Source of the DNA: Simiduia curdlanivorans
Lineage (GTDB): Bacteria > Pseudomonadota > Gammaproteobacteria > Pseudomonadales > Cellvibrionaceae
Direction: 5' to 3'
DNA length: 64,000 bases
Assembly: GCF_030409605.1 (NCBI RefSeq)
Contig: NZ_JAUFQG010000006.1
Location: 1,178,001-1,242,000, forward strand
Positions within the stretch are counted from its first letter, which is position 1, and every line of letters starts with the position of its first letter. The notes below the pieces were generated by a model. It was given only the letters and a program-made list of their open reading frames with translations. It had not been told where the DNA came from and did no database searches. The translations under genes were made by a program, and so were the position numbers. Positions 34,550 to 43,677 of this stretch are shown here, piece by piece.

Positions 34550-35101
34550 TTAAGGCTGAATTTCATTTTTTATCGCACGTAAATCCTCTTGAATAACCAA
34601 CATAAGCTCCATTTCCTTTTCATAATTAAGTGCCTGGCTGTCAATTTTCTCGTTAACCTTCGCAATATCGGAAAGCAAATCAGAAGACTTTATGAGTTGC
34701 GACTCAATTGATGTCAACTGCCTAGAAAGCGCGGACAGCTGGGTGGATGGCTGCAAACTAAAATATATGGAAGAGAAAGACCCAATAGCAGAGATCACAA
34801 GCGCCAGAACCGCAAACCTCGTTGCGCTTAACGCTGACTCACGAGCATGGTTTAGCTCTTCATGCTCAAGCAATCTGAATTTATCCTCAACACTAAAAAA
34901 ACATTGTGGGTATGGCTCACTCTTGTATTTATTATAGAAGTTTGATGTGCTCTGAAAGAAAATTTGCTTGTGGTGAGCCTGCAATGCGATTTGATCAACG
35001 AGCTCATCGCTCAAACCCAATTCAAATTGAAGCTCCTGTAGTGTGAACTTCTTTTTTTCTTCCGCGTATCTCAAAGCTTTGATGTAAATATCATTATCCA
35101 T
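34550..35101 (-). CDS. Hypothetical membrane protein with C-terminal coiled coil
   Basis: 183 residues. An N-terminal helical part with winged-helix character (FTLQELQFELGLSDELVDQIAL), one membrane segment (FAVLALVISAIGSFSSIYF, about residues 95-115), then a C-terminal coiled coil (LSRQLTSIESQLIKSSDLLS, EKEMELMLVIQEDL). The arrangement suggests a cytoplasmic N-terminal sensor or DNA-binding domain with a membrane anchor. No family recognised. AGGTGAT lies before the ATG. AT-rich compared with neighbours. Confidence 0.6.
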   Translation of the reverse strand: MDNDIYIKALRYAEEKKKFTLQELQFELGLSDELVDQIALQAHHKQIFFQSTSNFYNKYKSEPYPQCFFSVEDKFRLLEHEELNHARESALSATRFAVLALVISAIGSFSSIYFSLQPSTQLSALSRQLTSIESQLIKSSDLLSDIAKVNEKIDSQALNYEKEMELMLVIQEDLRAIKNEIQP

Positions 35102-35423
35102 ATCATCACCTCTCGTTCACACATAATAGGTCGCTGAACACAGATCTTCTGCTAAATTAGTTTGGCGGCAACAACACAGCAGAAGCGAAGTATCGTGGCC
35201 GGTACTGATTACTTATAAAATCCAAGTCTTATCCAAAATTATGGCCCATTAGCGAGCTATTTAAGTCAATCACAAAATTAGCACGCTTAAGAGCGTCCAA
35301 CTTTATTGTTGACGCAGTGGCGTGCCGGGTTAGAGCGCCAAAATCACATCTAAACATCTGCTCAAATAACTCGGACTTTGTGAGGACTAGGTTTCATAAT
35401 TGCTGCGCTATTCCTTTTAAACA
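35102..35423. other. Gene-free AT-rich stretch
   Basis: No reading frame, RNA gene or clear regulatory signal was recognised here. Confidence 0.5.
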
Positions 35424-36080
35424 TCATTCCTTTTTAACATCTGCACTAGGTAGCTTCACTTTGGGTTCTAGTAACAGCGCGGAAAATACCAAAACCCACA
35501 GGGCCTGCGAGCCATAACTTAACCGCTGATACAAACCAAAACCATCACCCGATGCCACCGCACTCGCCATTAACGGTAATAGAGCGATAGCAATAAGAGA
35601 TATCGCGAGAGAAAACCAGCCAAACCACTTTACACCTAGGCAGCTCTTGGCAATAAACACCCACAGGAAGCTTGCTAGTAGAAGGCTTAAAAACATAACG
35701 AAACCGGCGAGGTTATGTAGATTTTGTTCGTCTGACGGCGCCGTTAAGTCGCAGCCCACATCACAGGAAAAGAAACCTGCCAGGCAACTGCTAAGGCCGT
35801 GAATGATGATCAAAACGCCGGAAAGGCGCGCTGATATCGAGGCGGGAAATGTGTAAACAAGCCCAAGGCCAAACAGTGTAAATAAAACACCCAAGGGGTA
35901 ATTATTCATAAGTGGCGATAGTATATGGGTAGGCGCTCCCTTTGCCCCTAACTCACTCATGGCCTGCGTATAGTGGCTATAGCCAGGATAAAACATACCG
36001 GCAATCATTACCCCGACAACTAACCAAACTGGCGCCAATAGTCCCGCGAAATAACACCAACGCCTTACTCTTTCATTCAC
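35424..36080 (-). CDS. DUF998 family integral membrane protein
   Basis: 218 residues, six hydrophobic segments (FAGLLAPVWLVVGVMIAGMF, YPLGVLFTLFGLGLVYTF, LAGFVMFLSLLLASFLWVF, LVFSALLLEP). The motif YSHYTQAMSELGAKGAPTH after TM1 and FFSCDVGCDLT are typical of DUF998. Function unknown. Starts at ATG 36080; the C-terminus is short and basic. No operon partner is apparent. Confidence 0.8.
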   Translation of the reverse strand: MNERVRRWCYFAGLLAPVWLVVGVMIAGMFYPGYSHYTQAMSELGAKGAPTHILSPLMNNYPLGVLFTLFGLGLVYTFPASISARLSGVLIIIHGLSSCLAGFFSCDVGCDLTAPSDEQNLHNLAGFVMFLSLLLASFLWVFIAKSCLGVKWFGWFSLAISLIAIALLPLMASAVASGDGFGLYQRLSYGSQALWVLVFSALLLEPKVKLPSADVKKE

Positions 36081-36154
36081 AATGAAAAGCCCTCAGCTAA
36101 ATACAATTCCACAGAGCCCAGATAAAAAATTAATGGATACGTAAAGATGCGGCA

Positions 36155-36388
36155 TCAATCGCCACCGCCGCAATCACCGCCACCAAAATCACCGAAGCCA
36201 CCATCCGACCCACCACCGCTACCGCCTCCTTCAGGGCCAATCTTCATAGCGATTTTTATCACAGTGAAAATAAGGAAGAGGAAGAACACCATGGGTAGGA
36301 ATAGATTGTAGAAGCGGCTATCTGAGTTGAGATCTAGAAAATGCCACGAGCTAATTAATCCGATGAGCAATATGAACCAAGCCTTCAT
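36155..36388 (-). CDS. Small membrane protein with Gly/Asp-rich tail
   Basis: 77 residues. Two hydrophobic segments (WFILLIGLISSWHFL and LFLPMVFFLFLIFTVIKIAM), then a glycine-rich end with GGGSGGGSDGGFGDFGGGD and one Cys. Such tails occur on several unrelated bacterial membrane proteins, and no function can be assigned. GGAAGGGATAGC precedes the ATG. Coding is supported by composition and ribosome site only. Confidence 0.55.
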   Translation of the reverse strand: MKAWFILLIGLISSWHFLDLNSDSRFYNLFLPMVFFLFLIFTVIKIAMKIGPEGGGSGGGSDGGFGDFGGGDCGGGD

Positions 36389-36833
36389 GCTATCCCTTCC
36401 TAAAATCTCCGTCGAAATATAGAGCCTAGGTTAGCACACCCAACGAAACTAGGGTTGAGCATAACGTTAACATTTAAGGAGATCGTATATCCCCGCCCGC
36501 CTTCTCCCCAACAACTTAAAACAAATAAATTCACCCAGCTACTTTACTAATTACCTGCATTGAGCGTCCTGCCCATCAGGTGTAGCTACATCCTATAAAC
36601 GCACTTTCATGGGGTGCGCGACTCATCGCTGGATAGTGACGCTTAAAAGCGCCTACTTTTGGTGCTGGAGCGGTGACGTGGCTGGGTGAAACGCCCTACG
36701 TCCAACCTCTGCAGCCATGCCTGAACCCGCGGGTTCAATCGCGCAACTAACCTAGCACCATCGAAGTGAGACAAAGCCCGTGCACCTTGCCAACAGGCAT
36801 AGCAAGATACACGGGCACACAGCAGGGATCTAT
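36389..36833. other. Gene-free stretch with a 14-base perfect palindrome
   Basis: No gene is visible. GAACCCGCGGGTTC at 36723-36736 is a perfect palindrome, and GGTGCT (36661) can pair with AGCACC about 100 bases on. The overall fold does not match a tRNA. It lies downstream of the depolymerase-like gene and may hold its terminator, though no U-run is seen. Confidence 0.35.
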
Positions 36834-37697
36834 TTACGGGTGACGATTAAACCAATCGACCACAGCAGAAGGCGATTGCGGGAACCACTCGTGACCACCG
36901 GTGGCCAGGGTTAAGCGCTCGGTTTCAACACCTTCGTAAAGTAGCTTGTCGTAGTAACCATCCATGGTCCACCAAGGCACAATGGTATCGAGGAAACCGT
37001 GAATAAATTTTGTTGGCGGATGATCGGCTGGTAGTGAACCCGGCACAACGCAAACGGGACCAAGGCACGTTGCCCAAGAACCCGAATGTACAACTAGGGC
37101 TTTAAATTGTCCGGGAAAAGACTCGGCCATGCGCGACGTGTTATAGCCGCCACTTGAAATACCGGTGGCGTATTTTCGATTGCCATTTAACGGGCCGAAA
37201 ACACCCTGATCTATTTTGTTAAACACATTGGTTAAAAACGTATAATCGGTGGTGATTTCGTAATTAGTTAAAGGGCCAGCGGAATTTGTTAGCCAAGCCA
37301 GCTCAGCAGGCGCTCTTGGTGCCAATACGGCATAGCCGGAATCCAGTAACTTTTTAATCGTTTTCAATTCATAGTAACCGCCAAAGGGCGCGGCAGAGTT
37401 ACGGGAGAACTCCACAGGAAAAAGCGAACCCTGATACACGATTGCTACCGGCCAACCACCTGCGGGTGGCGTACCCAAGGGTAGCTCCCATACCACATCA
37501 CGCTGAGTAATACTGCTAGATGCAACTTGGGTAACGCGCGAGGTGCAGGATATTTTATCCGGTAACAGAATGTAGTTCCTTTCGGTACAACGCGATGCGG
37601 CATTAGCTTGCTGGAAAGCCAGCAAGAACAACAGCGCCAATAACGCGGGCAAGTGGTAGGTTGATAAACGCTCTAGTTTTAACATTATTATTTTCAT
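36834..37697 (-). CDS. Exported alpha/beta hydrolase resembling mcl-PHA depolymerase
   Basis: 287 residues. Signal peptide (LPALLALLFLLAFQQANA). The mature protein has paired Cys near both ends of the first segment (SRCTERNY, ISCTSRV) and WELPLGTPPAGGWPVAIVYQG. The nucleophile elbow is GISSGGYNTSRM, the GISSG form reported for the extracellular medium-chain PHA depolymerase of Pseudomonas GK13 rather than GHSxG. FIHGFLDTIVPWW supplies Asp and TGGHEWFPQSP the likely His. It should act on extracellular polyesters or lipid esters. Last gene of a tight operon; 19 bases after the acyl-CoA synthetase. Size (about 260 mature residues) fits the depolymerase family. Confidence 0.68.
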   Translation of the reverse strand: MKIIMLKLERLSTYHLPALLALLFLLAFQQANAASRCTERNYILLPDKISCTSRVTQVASSSITQRDVVWELPLGTPPAGGWPVAIVYQGSLFPVEFSRNSAAPFGGYYELKTIKKLLDSGYAVLAPRAPAELAWLTNSAGPLTNYEITTDYTFLTNVFNKIDQGVFGPLNGNRKYATGISSGGYNTSRMAESFPGQFKALVVHSGSWATCLGPVCVVPGSLPADHPPTKFIHGFLDTIVPWWTMDGYYDKLLYEGVETERLTLATGGHEWFPQSPSAVVDWFNRHP

Positions 37698-37716
37698 GCG
37701 AGTAACCTCGTGTGAG

Positions 37717-39321
37717 TTAGCTTTCGGGTATTGCGTATTGTTGCCGCAATACTTTTTTATCGACCTTGCCCGTTGCCGTTAACGGAAAAGTGTCAATCAC
37801 TTTTACCGCGTCTGGCTGCCACCATTTGGCCACCTTGCCGTCAAACCAACGCAGTAAATTATCTTGGTCAATTGTTGCCTGCTCTAGCGCCGTTACTAAT
37901 AACAGCGGTCGCTCATCCCAACGCGGGTGCGGCATGGCAATCACCGCGGCGGCAGCCACGCCTGGGTAACCACTCGCAACTTCCTCAAGGGCGAGAGAGC
38001 TAATCCATTCGCCGCCGGATTTGATAACGTCTTTGGCGCGATCGGTAATGTGCAAATGACCATCGCTAAATAAACAAGCAACATCGCCGGTGCTAAACCA
38101 ACCGTCTTCTAGAAATTCATCCGCATCCTTTTTGCCGATATAACCGCGCGCAATCCACGGGCCGCGAATTTGCAGTTCGCCACTGCTTTCACCGTCGTTC
38201 GGTAACGTTTGCCCCAGCGCATCTACCACGCGCAATTCAACGCCAAATACCGGTTGCCCTGGGCTCAAACGGTGGCGCCCATGACCCGCTCGATTCACGG
38301 CGCCCACGGGTGAGGTTTCCGTCATACCCCAGGCTGGCCGCACTTGGCCACCAAGTTGCTCTAAATCTGCGCGCAGCTTTTCTGTACAGGCCGCACCGCC
38401 CACCATACATTTCAGCGGCCGAGAAAAAACTCTAGTGTGCTTTGTCATGTGCGCAATCAACGCCTGCCAAACCGTGGGCACGCCCGCGGCGATAGTGACG
38501 GCTTCGGTGTCGATAAGTTTGGCTAGGCAGGCGCCGTCGCCCATGAAACGGCCAGGTAAAATTAAGTTCGCACCCACCATTAAGGCGGCGTAAGGTAAAC
38601 CCCAACCATTGACATGAAACATGGGCACAATAACCAGCGCCGCATCATCCGCCGATAAACCACCGGCATCGGGCAGCGCTAAGGCCATGCTATGTAAAAC
38701 CGTGGAGCGATGACTGTACAACACGCCCTTAGGGTTACCGGTGGTACCCGAGGTATAACAACACCCACTGGGGGTATTTTCATTCAATGTTGGCCATTCA
38801 AAACTATCAGCTTGGCCGAGCAACAAGCTGTCGTAACAATGCCATTGCAAGGCTGGCGCGCTTTCCACCCAAACGCCCTGCATCTGCTCCGGTTCGGTTA
38901 ATACAACCACGCCCTTTAGCGCGGTTAAGTTAGGCAATAAGGGTAATATTTGCGGCATAAATTGCGGATCGACAAATAGCCAGCGGCAGTTTGCATCGGC
39001 AAGAATATAACTGAGCTGTTCGCTAAACAGGCGGGGGTTGACCGTGTGGCAAATCAAACCCAGAGCCGGCACGGCAAAATACAGTTCCAAATGGCGCTGA
39101 TCATTCCACGCCAACGTTGACACACACTCGCCCTGCTTAACACCTAAATCGGTTAGCGCTCGAGCCAGCTGTGCAACCCGGCCACCCAGCTCGCGATAAC
39201 TACAGCGCTGCGTCTTGCCGTGCGCATCCACACTTACCACCTGCCGCTGGCCATGCACCGCAACCGCGTGACGCAAAATATCGACAATATTGAGCTGCCG
39301 ATCGGGAACCAATCCATTCAT
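37717..39321 (-). CDS. AMP-forming acyl-CoA synthetase, AlkK-like (medium/long chain)
   Basis: 534 residues. ATP-binding loop YTSGTTGNPKGVLYSH, VPMFHVNGWGLPYAALMVGA (very similar to AlkK/DmdB-type medium-chain synthetases), GVPTVWQALI, WGMTETSPVG, STGDVACLFSDGHLHITDR and the hinge and catalytic Lys in PLTATGKVDKKVLR. It activates free fatty acids to acyl-CoA in the cytoplasm. Its place between a TonB receptor gene and an exported hydrolase gene suggests it activates the imported acids. 60 bases separate it from the receptor gene. Confidence 0.9.
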   Translation of the reverse strand: MNGLVPDRQLNIVDILRHAVAVHGQRQVVSVDAHGKTQRCSYRELGGRVAQLARALTDLGVKQGECVSTLAWNDQRHLELYFAVPALGLICHTVNPRLFSEQLSYILADANCRWLFVDPQFMPQILPLLPNLTALKGVVVLTEPEQMQGVWVESAPALQWHCYDSLLLGQADSFEWPTLNENTPSGCCYTSGTTGNPKGVLYSHRSTVLHSMALALPDAGGLSADDAALVIVPMFHVNGWGLPYAALMVGANLILPGRFMGDGACLAKLIDTEAVTIAAGVPTVWQALIAHMTKHTRVFSRPLKCMVGGAACTEKLRADLEQLGGQVRPAWGMTETSPVGAVNRAGHGRHRLSPGQPVFGVELRVVDALGQTLPNDGESSGELQIRGPWIARGYIGKKDADEFLEDGWFSTGDVACLFSDGHLHITDRAKDVIKSGGEWISSLALEEVASGYPGVAAAAVIAMPHPRWDERPLLLVTALEQATIDQDNLLRWFDGKVAKWWQPDAVKVIDTFPLTATGKVDKKVLRQQYAIPES

Positions 39322-39381
39322 TGTTTATGTCCGAATATGTTAAAAAGGGCGCGCCTCGCGGCGCGCCAACACTGGGTAAAA

Positions 39382-41649
39382 TTAGAATTCGTAACTGGCG
39401 CGCAGGGTCACCGTGCGCGGGTCGCCGTAGTAGCCAGAAACAATGGGGAAACCGCTGTCGCGTAAATCGTAGCCAGTGGTGCGGTAGTGTTCATCAGCTA
39501 AATTTTTACCTTCTAGGGCCAAACGCCAACCGCTGTTAAGCGCCGCCAGTTGAATATTGGCATTCCACAAACCAAAAGCCGGTTGCAAAATTAAGTCGCT
39601 TTGATTCGTGGTTGGCTGCACCTCATCTCGCCAGCTGTAAATAATATTGGCGTTCAAGGTTGCAACATCGCCTAAATCGGTTTGCCATTGGGCATTGATG
39701 GAATAGGCTAATTCAGGCACATCGGTAAAGGTGCGCTGATCGGCAACATTCACCCCGCCAGATAGATACTCTTGATAGCTGGCATCCAAATAAGCGGCAT
39801 TACCCGACACGGTGAAATATCTGCTGGGCGACCAGACATACTCGACTTCAACACCGCGAATCTCACCTTTACCGGCATTGGTAAAATCCCCGAAGAAGCT
39901 ATCGTTAATGCCGTCGTTGTCGGTATCTACGCCGGTGAAAATACTCAACTGTATGTCGCGGTAATCACTGTGAAAAAACGCCACATTTAATTGCAGTTGA
40001 TCGGCGAGAGTTGATTTCACACCCATTTCATAGGTCACCACCGTCTCCGGGTCGTAGGGGTCGCCGGAGCGCGGCACATTCACGGTATCAGCACGCACAT
40101 TAAAACCGCCGCTTTTAAAGCCGCGGCCAACACTCGCGTAAACTAATGTATCGTCGCTATAGCGATAATCCAACGCTAACCTTGGCGACACATCGCGCCA
40201 GGTTTCATCATTGGTAAAATCTGCGGTTACCTGACCACTAGGCTGGGTAAAACTGTCATCGGTGAAGCCTTCATTTAAAACCGTCGCCTCTTTACGCTCT
40301 TGGCTAACACGAACGCCTGCGCTCAGGTTCCAGTTATCGCTTAACTGCCAACTGGCATCGCCATACAAGGCGATTGATTGAGTTTCCACTTCGCCGCCAC
40401 TGGCGCCGTAAATATTTATGATAGGGCCAGGAATTAAATTCGGTGGCGCATAACCCAAGGCCGCGGCTGGCAAGCCAAAGCGGTTACGCACTTCGCCACC
40501 GGCTGTCGCGTCCAACAGATACACGCCCACCACGCCCTGCCACTGATCACCTTGATAGTTCAGCTGAAACTCTTGGCTCAGTTGTTCATCATCGTAGTTG
40601 GCATCCACATCGGCAATGGCATAAGGCCCCATGTCAAAATCTATCGCGCCCTCGGTTTCACCTTCGCGCCATGCGGTAATCGATTTCGCACTCCACGCCT
40701 CCGCTAGCTGCCAAGCCACGGTTAACGATGCGCCTTGAGTATCGGTGAAGTTCTCGTCGAGATCGAAACCGTTGTCCACATCGTATCTATCTGTGCTAAC
40801 GGGCAATGGCGCTGCTCCGGCAAAGTAGGGTTCGAAGCCATTGACCAGCATGCGCTGCGCACCGCGCACATGGGAGCTATCTCGGGTTTTATCGGCACTC
40901 AATAGCACTGACCAATCTTCGCTCACCAACCACTCAAGGTTGACCCGCCCGGTGGTTAGTTTTTTATCACTCACTGCAGCGCCAGTTTGCAGATTCTCAC
41001 CGAAACCGTCGCGATTAAAACTACCCAGCGCGACGCTAGCCAACAGCGTATCGTCGATTAAGGCACCTGATGCCGCAGCGCGCACATCTAATTGACCATA
41101 GGAGCCTGCCGCCAGATCCAACTTACCGCTAGTCTCCTCTGATGGTTTTTTAGTGATGTACTTGACCGCGCCACCGATGGTGTTGCGGCCATAGAGTGTG
41201 CCCTGCGGCCCGCGTAAAACTTCTACCCGCTCCACGTCCAGCATATCGAGCAGAGCGCCTTGGGGACGGGAAATATAAACATCATTCAGGTATATGCCCA
41301 CGCCTGGCTCAACACCCCAGAGCGGATCGGATTGACCAATACCGCGAATATACACCGTGGCGGTGGAACTGGTGCCGCGCGCCGCATACACCGTTAACGA
41401 CGGCACCTGCGCCTGTAAATCCGCTAAATTATTAATGGCATTTCGCTCTAGGCTTTGCTCGCTTAACGCAGAAATGGCCATGGGAATGTCCTGCAGGGTT
41501 TCCGAGCGCTTGCGCGCCGTCACCACAATCTCCTCTAGTAGTGAATCTCTGGCACGGGTATCGGCATAGGAAGTTGTAGCCAGCGGTAGCACACTGATAG
41601 CGGCCAAGTGCAGGCTAAGTAATTTTTTTGTTAACATGATGCTCTCCAA
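39382..41649 (-). CDS. TonB-dependent outer-membrane receptor
   Basis: 755 residues with signal peptide (LHLAAISVLPLATTSYA). Plug: LEEIVVTARKRSETLQDIPM, which contains the TonB box region, then LADLQAQVPSLTVYAARGTS, DVERVEVLRGPQGTLYGRN and GGAVKYITKKPS. The barrel ends in VTLRASYEF with terminal Phe. Members of this IacR/FyuA-like group import many large substrates besides siderophores. It lies between an esterase gene (11 bases upstream) and the acyl-CoA synthetase gene, so its cargo is most probably an ester or fatty acid oligomer. No N-terminal signalling extension. Confidence 0.93.
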   Translation of the reverse strand: MESIMLTKKLLSLHLAAISVLPLATTSYADTRARDSLLEEIVVTARKRSETLQDIPMAISALSEQSLERNAINNLADLQAQVPSLTVYAARGTSSTATVYIRGIGQSDPLWGVEPGVGIYLNDVYISRPQGALLDMLDVERVEVLRGPQGTLYGRNTIGGAVKYITKKPSEETSGKLDLAAGSYGQLDVRAAASGALIDDTLLASVALGSFNRDGFGENLQTGAAVSDKKLTTGRVNLEWLVSEDWSVLLSADKTRDSSHVRGAQRMLVNGFEPYFAGAAPLPVSTDRYDVDNGFDLDENFTDTQGASLTVAWQLAEAWSAKSITAWREGETEGAIDFDMGPYAIADVDANYDDEQLSQEFQLNYQGDQWQGVVGVYLLDATAGGEVRNRFGLPAAALGYAPPNLIPGPIINIYGASGGEVETQSIALYGDASWQLSDNWNLSAGVRVSQERKEATVLNEGFTDDSFTQPSGQVTADFTNDETWRDVSPRLALDYRYSDDTLVYASVGRGFKSGGFNVRADTVNVPRSGDPYDPETVVTYEMGVKSTLADQLQLNVAFFHSDYRDIQLSIFTGVDTDNDGINDSFFGDFTNAGKGEIRGVEVEYVWSPSRYFTVSGNAAYLDASYQEYLSGGVNVADQRTFTDVPELAYSINAQWQTDLGDVATLNANIIYSWRDEVQPTTNQSDLILQPAFGLWNANIQLAALNSGWRLALEGKNLADEHYRTTGYDLRDSGFPIVSGYYGDPRTVTLRASYEF

Positions 41650-41660
41650 TTTTTACGTTT

Positions 41661-42470
41661 TTATTGTTGTAGACTCAAAGCACCGCTTAGCTTTCGGAGG
41701 AAGTCGAAGACGGCACTATTGAATTTTTCTGGCTGATCCAGCGGCGTAGCGTGACGGGAATCTGAAATAACCACTAACTCAGCGCGTTTTAAATATTTCG
41801 CATAGGCTTCTTTTACCGCCACTGAGGTGTAGTCTTGATCGGCGGCTACAATCAAAATCGGCATTTGTAATTGGTCTAGGTAGGCACTCACCGACCAATC
41901 GCGGATGGCCAACAAAGTGTTGCGGTAACTGACGCTATCGTTATTAGCCATTTGGCTTTCAAATTTCTCTCGCAGCTGCGCCTGTTCCGGCTCGGGAAAA
42001 ATACGCCGCGCTATTTGGCGGCCTAGCGCGCGCATGCCTAACAGCCGTATCGTCAACAAGCGCAGCCAAAAAACACACTTAATCGCCACAGAAAACGGCG
42101 CCACTTGTGGCCCTGAGTTGACAATCACCATGGCACTCACTCGCGCGGGGTTGCGCACCGCAAATTCAAACGCCACCATGCCGCCGAGCGAAAAGCCCAC
42201 TAAGAAACAACGCGGAAGCTGTAAATGATTGAGCAGGGCCAACAGATCATCGGCCAAGGTAGCTATGGTTAACCCGGCTTCGGCCACATCACTTAAGCCA
42301 TGGCCGCGTAAATCCAAGGCAATAACACGATAGTCGCCGCCCCAACTGGCCATTTGGACCTGCCAATCGTCGGCGCGCGAACCTAGGCCGTGCAGCAACA
42401 CAAGCGGTTCGCCACTGCCCTGCTCCACGTAATGAAGTTTTCGCCCTGCAGACATAAAATACGGCATCAA
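41661..42470 (-). CDS. Cytoplasmic alpha/beta hydrolase (esterase)
   Basis: 269 residues, no signal peptide. GSGEPLVLLHGLGSRADDW gives the oxyanion HG motif, LDLRGHGLSD follows, and the nucleophile Ser lies in LVGFSLGGMVAFEFA. Asp in VAADQDYTSV and His in SDSRHATPLDQPEKF complete the triad. Typical of esterases and C-C hydrolases of this family. It is the first gene after the operator region at 42.6 kb and is 11 bases from the receptor gene. A role in cutting imported ester oligomers is inferred. ATG at 42470; a second ATG follows at once. Confidence 0.88.
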   Translation of the reverse strand: MMPYFMSAGRKLHYVEQGSGEPLVLLHGLGSRADDWQVQMASWGGDYRVIALDLRGHGLSDVAEAGLTIATLADDLLALLNHLQLPRCFLVGFSLGGMVAFEFAVRNPARVSAMVIVNSGPQVAPFSVAIKCVFWLRLLTIRLLGMRALGRQIARRIFPEPEQAQLREKFESQMANNDSVSYRNTLLAIRDWSVSAYLDQLQMPILIVAADQDYTSVAVKEAYAKYLKRAELVVISDSRHATPLDQPEKFNSAVFDFLRKLSGALSLQQ

Positions 42471-42586
42471 ATATTCCTTCAGCTGTTCTTTTTAATACTT
42501 TGTCGGCCGTCGTGTTAGCGGCCCCATCGCCGCCTTTGTCGACGGTTAAATATCGCCACCAACCACAACCCGCCACATAACGGTAT

Positions 42587-42641
42587 CGGAATATCGATTC
42601 CGTTACAAAACGATAATACGGAACTTATATTCCGATTTCAA
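42587..42641 (-). promoter_or_regulatory. Promoter with two TetR-type operators for the ester-utilisation operon
   Basis: On the minus strand TTGAAA (42636-42641) and TATTAT (42613-42618) are separated by exactly 17 bases. A 16-base inverted repeat CGGAA-N6-TTCCG occupies the spacer (42619-42634), and CGGAAT-N4-ATTCCG (42587-42602) lies just after the predicted start. The two operator centres are 32 bases apart, three helical turns. A TetR gene is directly upstream. This layout fits repression by its product. Confidence 0.75.
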
Positions 42642-42725
42642 TAGGTTTGATCGAAAACATAGTCAAGGCATCGCTATGACGGTGCAATATGACGCCAAGC
42701 TGTTGATAGATAAGTAAAAATTAAA

Positions 42726-43382
42726 TTACTGGTGAACATCCAAATAAGACAAGGTCATTCGGGTTAACTCTTCAATTAACTCTTTGGCGCTAAGATGGCC
42801 CAAATTACCCGTCACGGTATGCTGGTTAAGGGCACCCAGTAAGATATGCACCGCGGCCTGCATGGCTTTACGCGGTTTCGGGTGATGCACTTCTTGCTGA
42901 TGACTCTGAATCACTGCTACCACGCGCTGGGCGATATATTCGTTCAGCTTATGCACCCTGTCGCGAAAATCTGCGTCGCGCGAAGCGCGTAAAATCAACG
43001 CCCGCAACACACCGCGTCGACCGGCGTAAGTTGAAACCAGTGACTCAATCAGGGCGCTAATAAACGCATCAAGCGTTCGTGTTTGCCACTGATTCGCCTG
43101 GGTGATGGCATCAATACTTGCCACCTTTGCTTGAAAAAAACGTTGCAACAGAAGTAGCGACAAGGTGTCTTTGTCACCCAATACGCGGTAAAAAGTACCT
43201 ACAGAAGACTCGGCACTCTGCGCTATATCGGTAACCGACGCCTCTTCGAAGGCATTGTTTGCCAACAAGGTCTCACCCGCCAATAAAAACCGATCCAAGG
43301 CTTCGCGACTGCGCTGCTGGGCCGGCAGCGGCACTGCCACAAACTCAGCAAACTCTATCGACTGTAATTCAGATTTTGCCAT
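42726..43382 (-). CDS. TetR/AcrR family transcriptional regulator
   Basis: 218 residues. N-terminal HTH: SREALDRFLLAGETLLANNAFEEASV is the first helix region, followed by TDIAQSAESSVGTFYRVLGDKDTLSLLL, a canonical TetR recognition helix with YR in place of YYHF. The C-terminal ligand domain is helical (FISALIESLVSTYAGRRGVL). Upstream and co-oriented with the esterase/receptor/synthetase/depolymerase operon; the operator-bearing promoter lies between. The inducer is probably a fatty acid or acyl-CoA (inference). Confidence 0.88.
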   Translation of the reverse strand: MAKSELQSIEFAEFVAVPLPAQQRSREALDRFLLAGETLLANNAFEEASVTDIAQSAESSVGTFYRVLGDKDTLSLLLLQRFFQAKVASIDAITQANQWQTRTLDAFISALIESLVSTYAGRRGVLRALILRASRDADFRDRVHKLNEYIAQRVVAVIQSHQQEVHHPKPRKAMQAAVHILLGALNQHTVTGNLGHLSAKELIEELTRMTLSYLDVHQ

Positions 43383-43677
43383 TAAGGGTTCCAGTTGGCG
43401 CTAGCTATAAAGCGGCATAGTACCAAATTTAGAGGGAGCGCCAATAGCCTCTTAGCCAGACGAATGCCTAGGAAAATAACGCCATTTTCGATTTTGCCAG
43501 AAATGAGTAAAACAGGTTTCTAGCATATGGAGATCTTTTACCGCAAAAAAGCACAGGTAATCGAAATTGCATCAACGCACCGCTTTCAGTGAGCACCAAT
43601 CACCCCATTCCTTGTCTGCTGAAGAATTTTGTAGAAAACAGCGCGTCCTATTGTTATGAATATTAACCTTCATGGCA

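Noticed and set aside
36661..36767. tRNA-like stretch: GGTGCT pairs with AGCACC followed by A, with a GGTTCAAT loop
   Set aside because: The T-arm is nine bases away from the acceptor strand, no anticodon arm forms, and GAACCCGCGGGTTC folds on itself. Not a tRNA.
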